Source of the DNA: Actinomycetota bacterium
Lineage (GTDB): Bacteria; Actinomycetota; Acidimicrobiia; Acidimicrobiales; MedAcidi-G1
Assembly: GCA_018673475.1 (NCBI GenBank)
Contig: JABHCN010000064.1
Location: 1-32,665, forward strand
DNA length: 32,665 bases
Direction: 5' to 3'
Both the position numbers and the translations under genes were made by a program. Shown here in pieces: positions 31,513 through 32,665 of this stretch (within the stretch, counting starts at the first letter, position 1; the number at the start of each line of letters is the position of its first letter). The notes below the pieces were generated by a model that did no database searches, was not told where the DNA came from, and worked only from the letters and a program-made list of their open reading frames with translations.

Positions 31513-32654
31513 CAGGCCACCGCCCCTGACGACCGCAGGGTGGCGATCTCGCCGGCGTCGTAGCCGGCCATGGACAGAACCTCGTCGGTGTGCTGGCCCG
31601 GATGGGCCGGTGGGCCCTGCACCTCGCCGGGGGTGCGGCTCAGCCTCGGTGCCGGCCCGGGCTGGACAAGCCCCGCCACCTCGACGAACGTGCCGCGCTC
31701 GACGTTGTGTGGGTGCTCGGTGGCCTCGTGGGCGGTGAGAACCGGCGCGTAGCAGACGTCGCTCCCCTCGAGGATCTCGTCCCACTCGCTGCGGGTTCGG
31801 GTTGCCACGACCTCGGCCACCCGGCGCTTCAGGTCGGGCCAGCGTGACCGGTCGTGCTGACCGGCGAACTCCTCGGGGTCGAGGCCCAACTTCTCGATCA
31901 ACTCGGCGTAGAACTGCGGTTCGATGGAACCGATCGAGATCCAGCCCCCGTCGGAGCACTCGTACACGTCGTAGAAGTGGGCGCCCGTGTCGAGCATGTT
32001 GGCGCCGCGAGCAGGGTCCCAGAAGCCTGTTGCCATCATCCCGTGGAACATACCCATGAGGCTGGCGGCCCCATCGACCATTGCAGCGTCGACCACCTGC
32101 CCCTTGCCGGAGGACCGGGCCTCCAGCAGGGCACAGACCATGCCGAACGCCAGGTACATGCCACCACCGCCGAAGTCGCCCACCAGGTTCAGCGGCGGAA
32201 CGGGTCCCGAGTCGTCCCTGCCCATGTGGGCCAGCACACCGGCGAGAGCTATGTAGTTGATGTCGTGACCCGCTGCGTGCGAGTAGGGACCCTCCTGGCC
32301 CCATCCGGTCATTCGCCCGTACACGACAGCCGGGTTACGGGCCATGCAGTCATCGGGTCCGACTCCCAGCCGCTCGGCCACCCCGGGGCGAAAGCCCTCA
32401 AAGACCATCTCGGCACCCTCGACGAGGCGCATGACGACCTCGAGTCCCTCGGGCGACTTGAGGTCGACGCCCACGCTGCGGCGTCCCCGGTCGTTGACCA
32501 TCATCGGGGGCTCGGCCGGGTCGCCACCACGAACGGAACCGGCACGGTCGATGCGGATGACATCGGCCCCCATGTCCGAGAGCATCATCCCGCAGAACGG
32601 ACCCGGCCCGATTCCGGCGAGTTCCACCACCCGGACACCGTCAAGAGCCCCCAT
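31512..32654 (-). CDS. mcr: alpha-methylacyl-CoA racemase (CoA-transferase family III)
   Basis: This enzyme epimerises 2-methyl-branched acyl-CoAs so beta-oxidation can proceed. The 380-residue protein has LAGIGPGPFCGMMLSDMGAD, FEGFRPGVAERLG, YGRMTGWGQEGPYSHAAGHD, INYIALAGVLAHMG and LNLVGDFGGGGMYLAFGM. His130 and Asp160 keep the 30-residue spacing of the catalytic His126/Asp156 pair in the M. tuberculosis racemase, which favours racemase over CoA-transferase in this superfamily. ATG has GGGAGG five bases upstream; both lie at the right edge. The downstream membrane protein is coupled. Substrate range cannot be read from sequence. Confidence 0.88.
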   Translation of the reverse strand: MGALDGVRVVELAGIGPGPFCGMMLSDMGADVIRIDRAGSVRGGDPAEPPMMVNDRGRRSVGVDLKSPEGLEVVMRLVEGAEMVFEGFRPGVAERLGVGPDDCMARNPAVVYGRMTGWGQEGPYSHAAGHDINYIALAGVLAHMGRDDSGPVPPLNLVGDFGGGGMYLAFGMVCALLEARSSGKGQVVDAAMVDGAASLMGMFHGMMATGFWDPARGANMLDTGAHFYDVYECSDGGWISIGSIEPQFYAELIEKLGLDPEEFAGQHDRSRWPDLKRRVAEVVATRTRSEWDEILEGSDVCYAPVLTAHEATEHPHNVERGTFVEVAGLVQPGPAPRLSRTPGEVQGPPAHPGQHTDEVLSMAGYDAGEIATLRSSGAVA

Positions 32655-32665
32655 CGGTGCCTCCC

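Overview
The window is GC-rich DNA from an actinobacterium (Actinomycetota), most likely an uncultured member of Acidimicrobiia. The phylum call rests on the conserved housekeeping neighbourhood, the small actinobacterial-type proteins, the SepIVA-like DivIVA protein next to coaD, the GTP-dependent PEP carboxykinase and the many GTG starts. The class is inference. The window is almost fully coding. I saw no tRNA, rRNA, insertion sequence, prophage, CRISPR array or origin.

Layout, left to right: rpsB (cut by the left edge), a secreted LytM/hydrolase fusion, dprA and comM (minus); two small plus-strand genes; yraN, rplS, trmD, rimM, khpA, rpsP, ffh and ftsY (minus: ribosome assembly, tRNA modification and protein targeting); htrA, histidine kinase and response regulator (minus: an MprAB-PepD-like envelope-stress module set between ftsY and smc); smc; an Fpg-like gene with degenerate active site, rnc, acpP, plsX, rpmF, yceD/DUF177, sepIVA-like, coaD and rsmD (minus); a small plus-strand zinc-ribbon gene; recG and a fakA/YloV-like gene (minus); rpmB and a cold-shock-like gene (plus), closed by a clear intrinsic terminator; pckG (plus); and, convergent with it, a 4-TM protein gene preceded by an alpha-methylacyl-CoA racemase (minus).

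The genes fit one supra-operon for growth: ribosomal proteins S2, S16, L19, L28 and L32 with maturation factors (RimM, TrmD, KhpA, RNase III, RsmD, DUF177), lipid synthesis (ACP, PlsX, FakA-like), CoA synthesis (CoaD), SRP targeting (Ffh, FtsY), chromosome organisation (SMC) and DNA uptake or repair (DprA, ComM, RecG). Many junctions are translationally coupled by GTGA or ATGA overlaps. Several transcription-unit heads lack a Shine-Dalgarno but carry a TANNNT-like box 6-9 nt before the start codon, which suggests frequent leaderless transcripts.

No complete new defence or mobile system is visible. The most interesting points are the Fpg-family protein that lacks canonical catalytic residues, the predicted inactive LytM domain fused to an alpha/beta hydrolase, the repeat stalk in HtrA with a 12-bp palindrome in its promoter, and repeat-built acidic tails on both S2 and S16 that share the same 15-nt DNA core.
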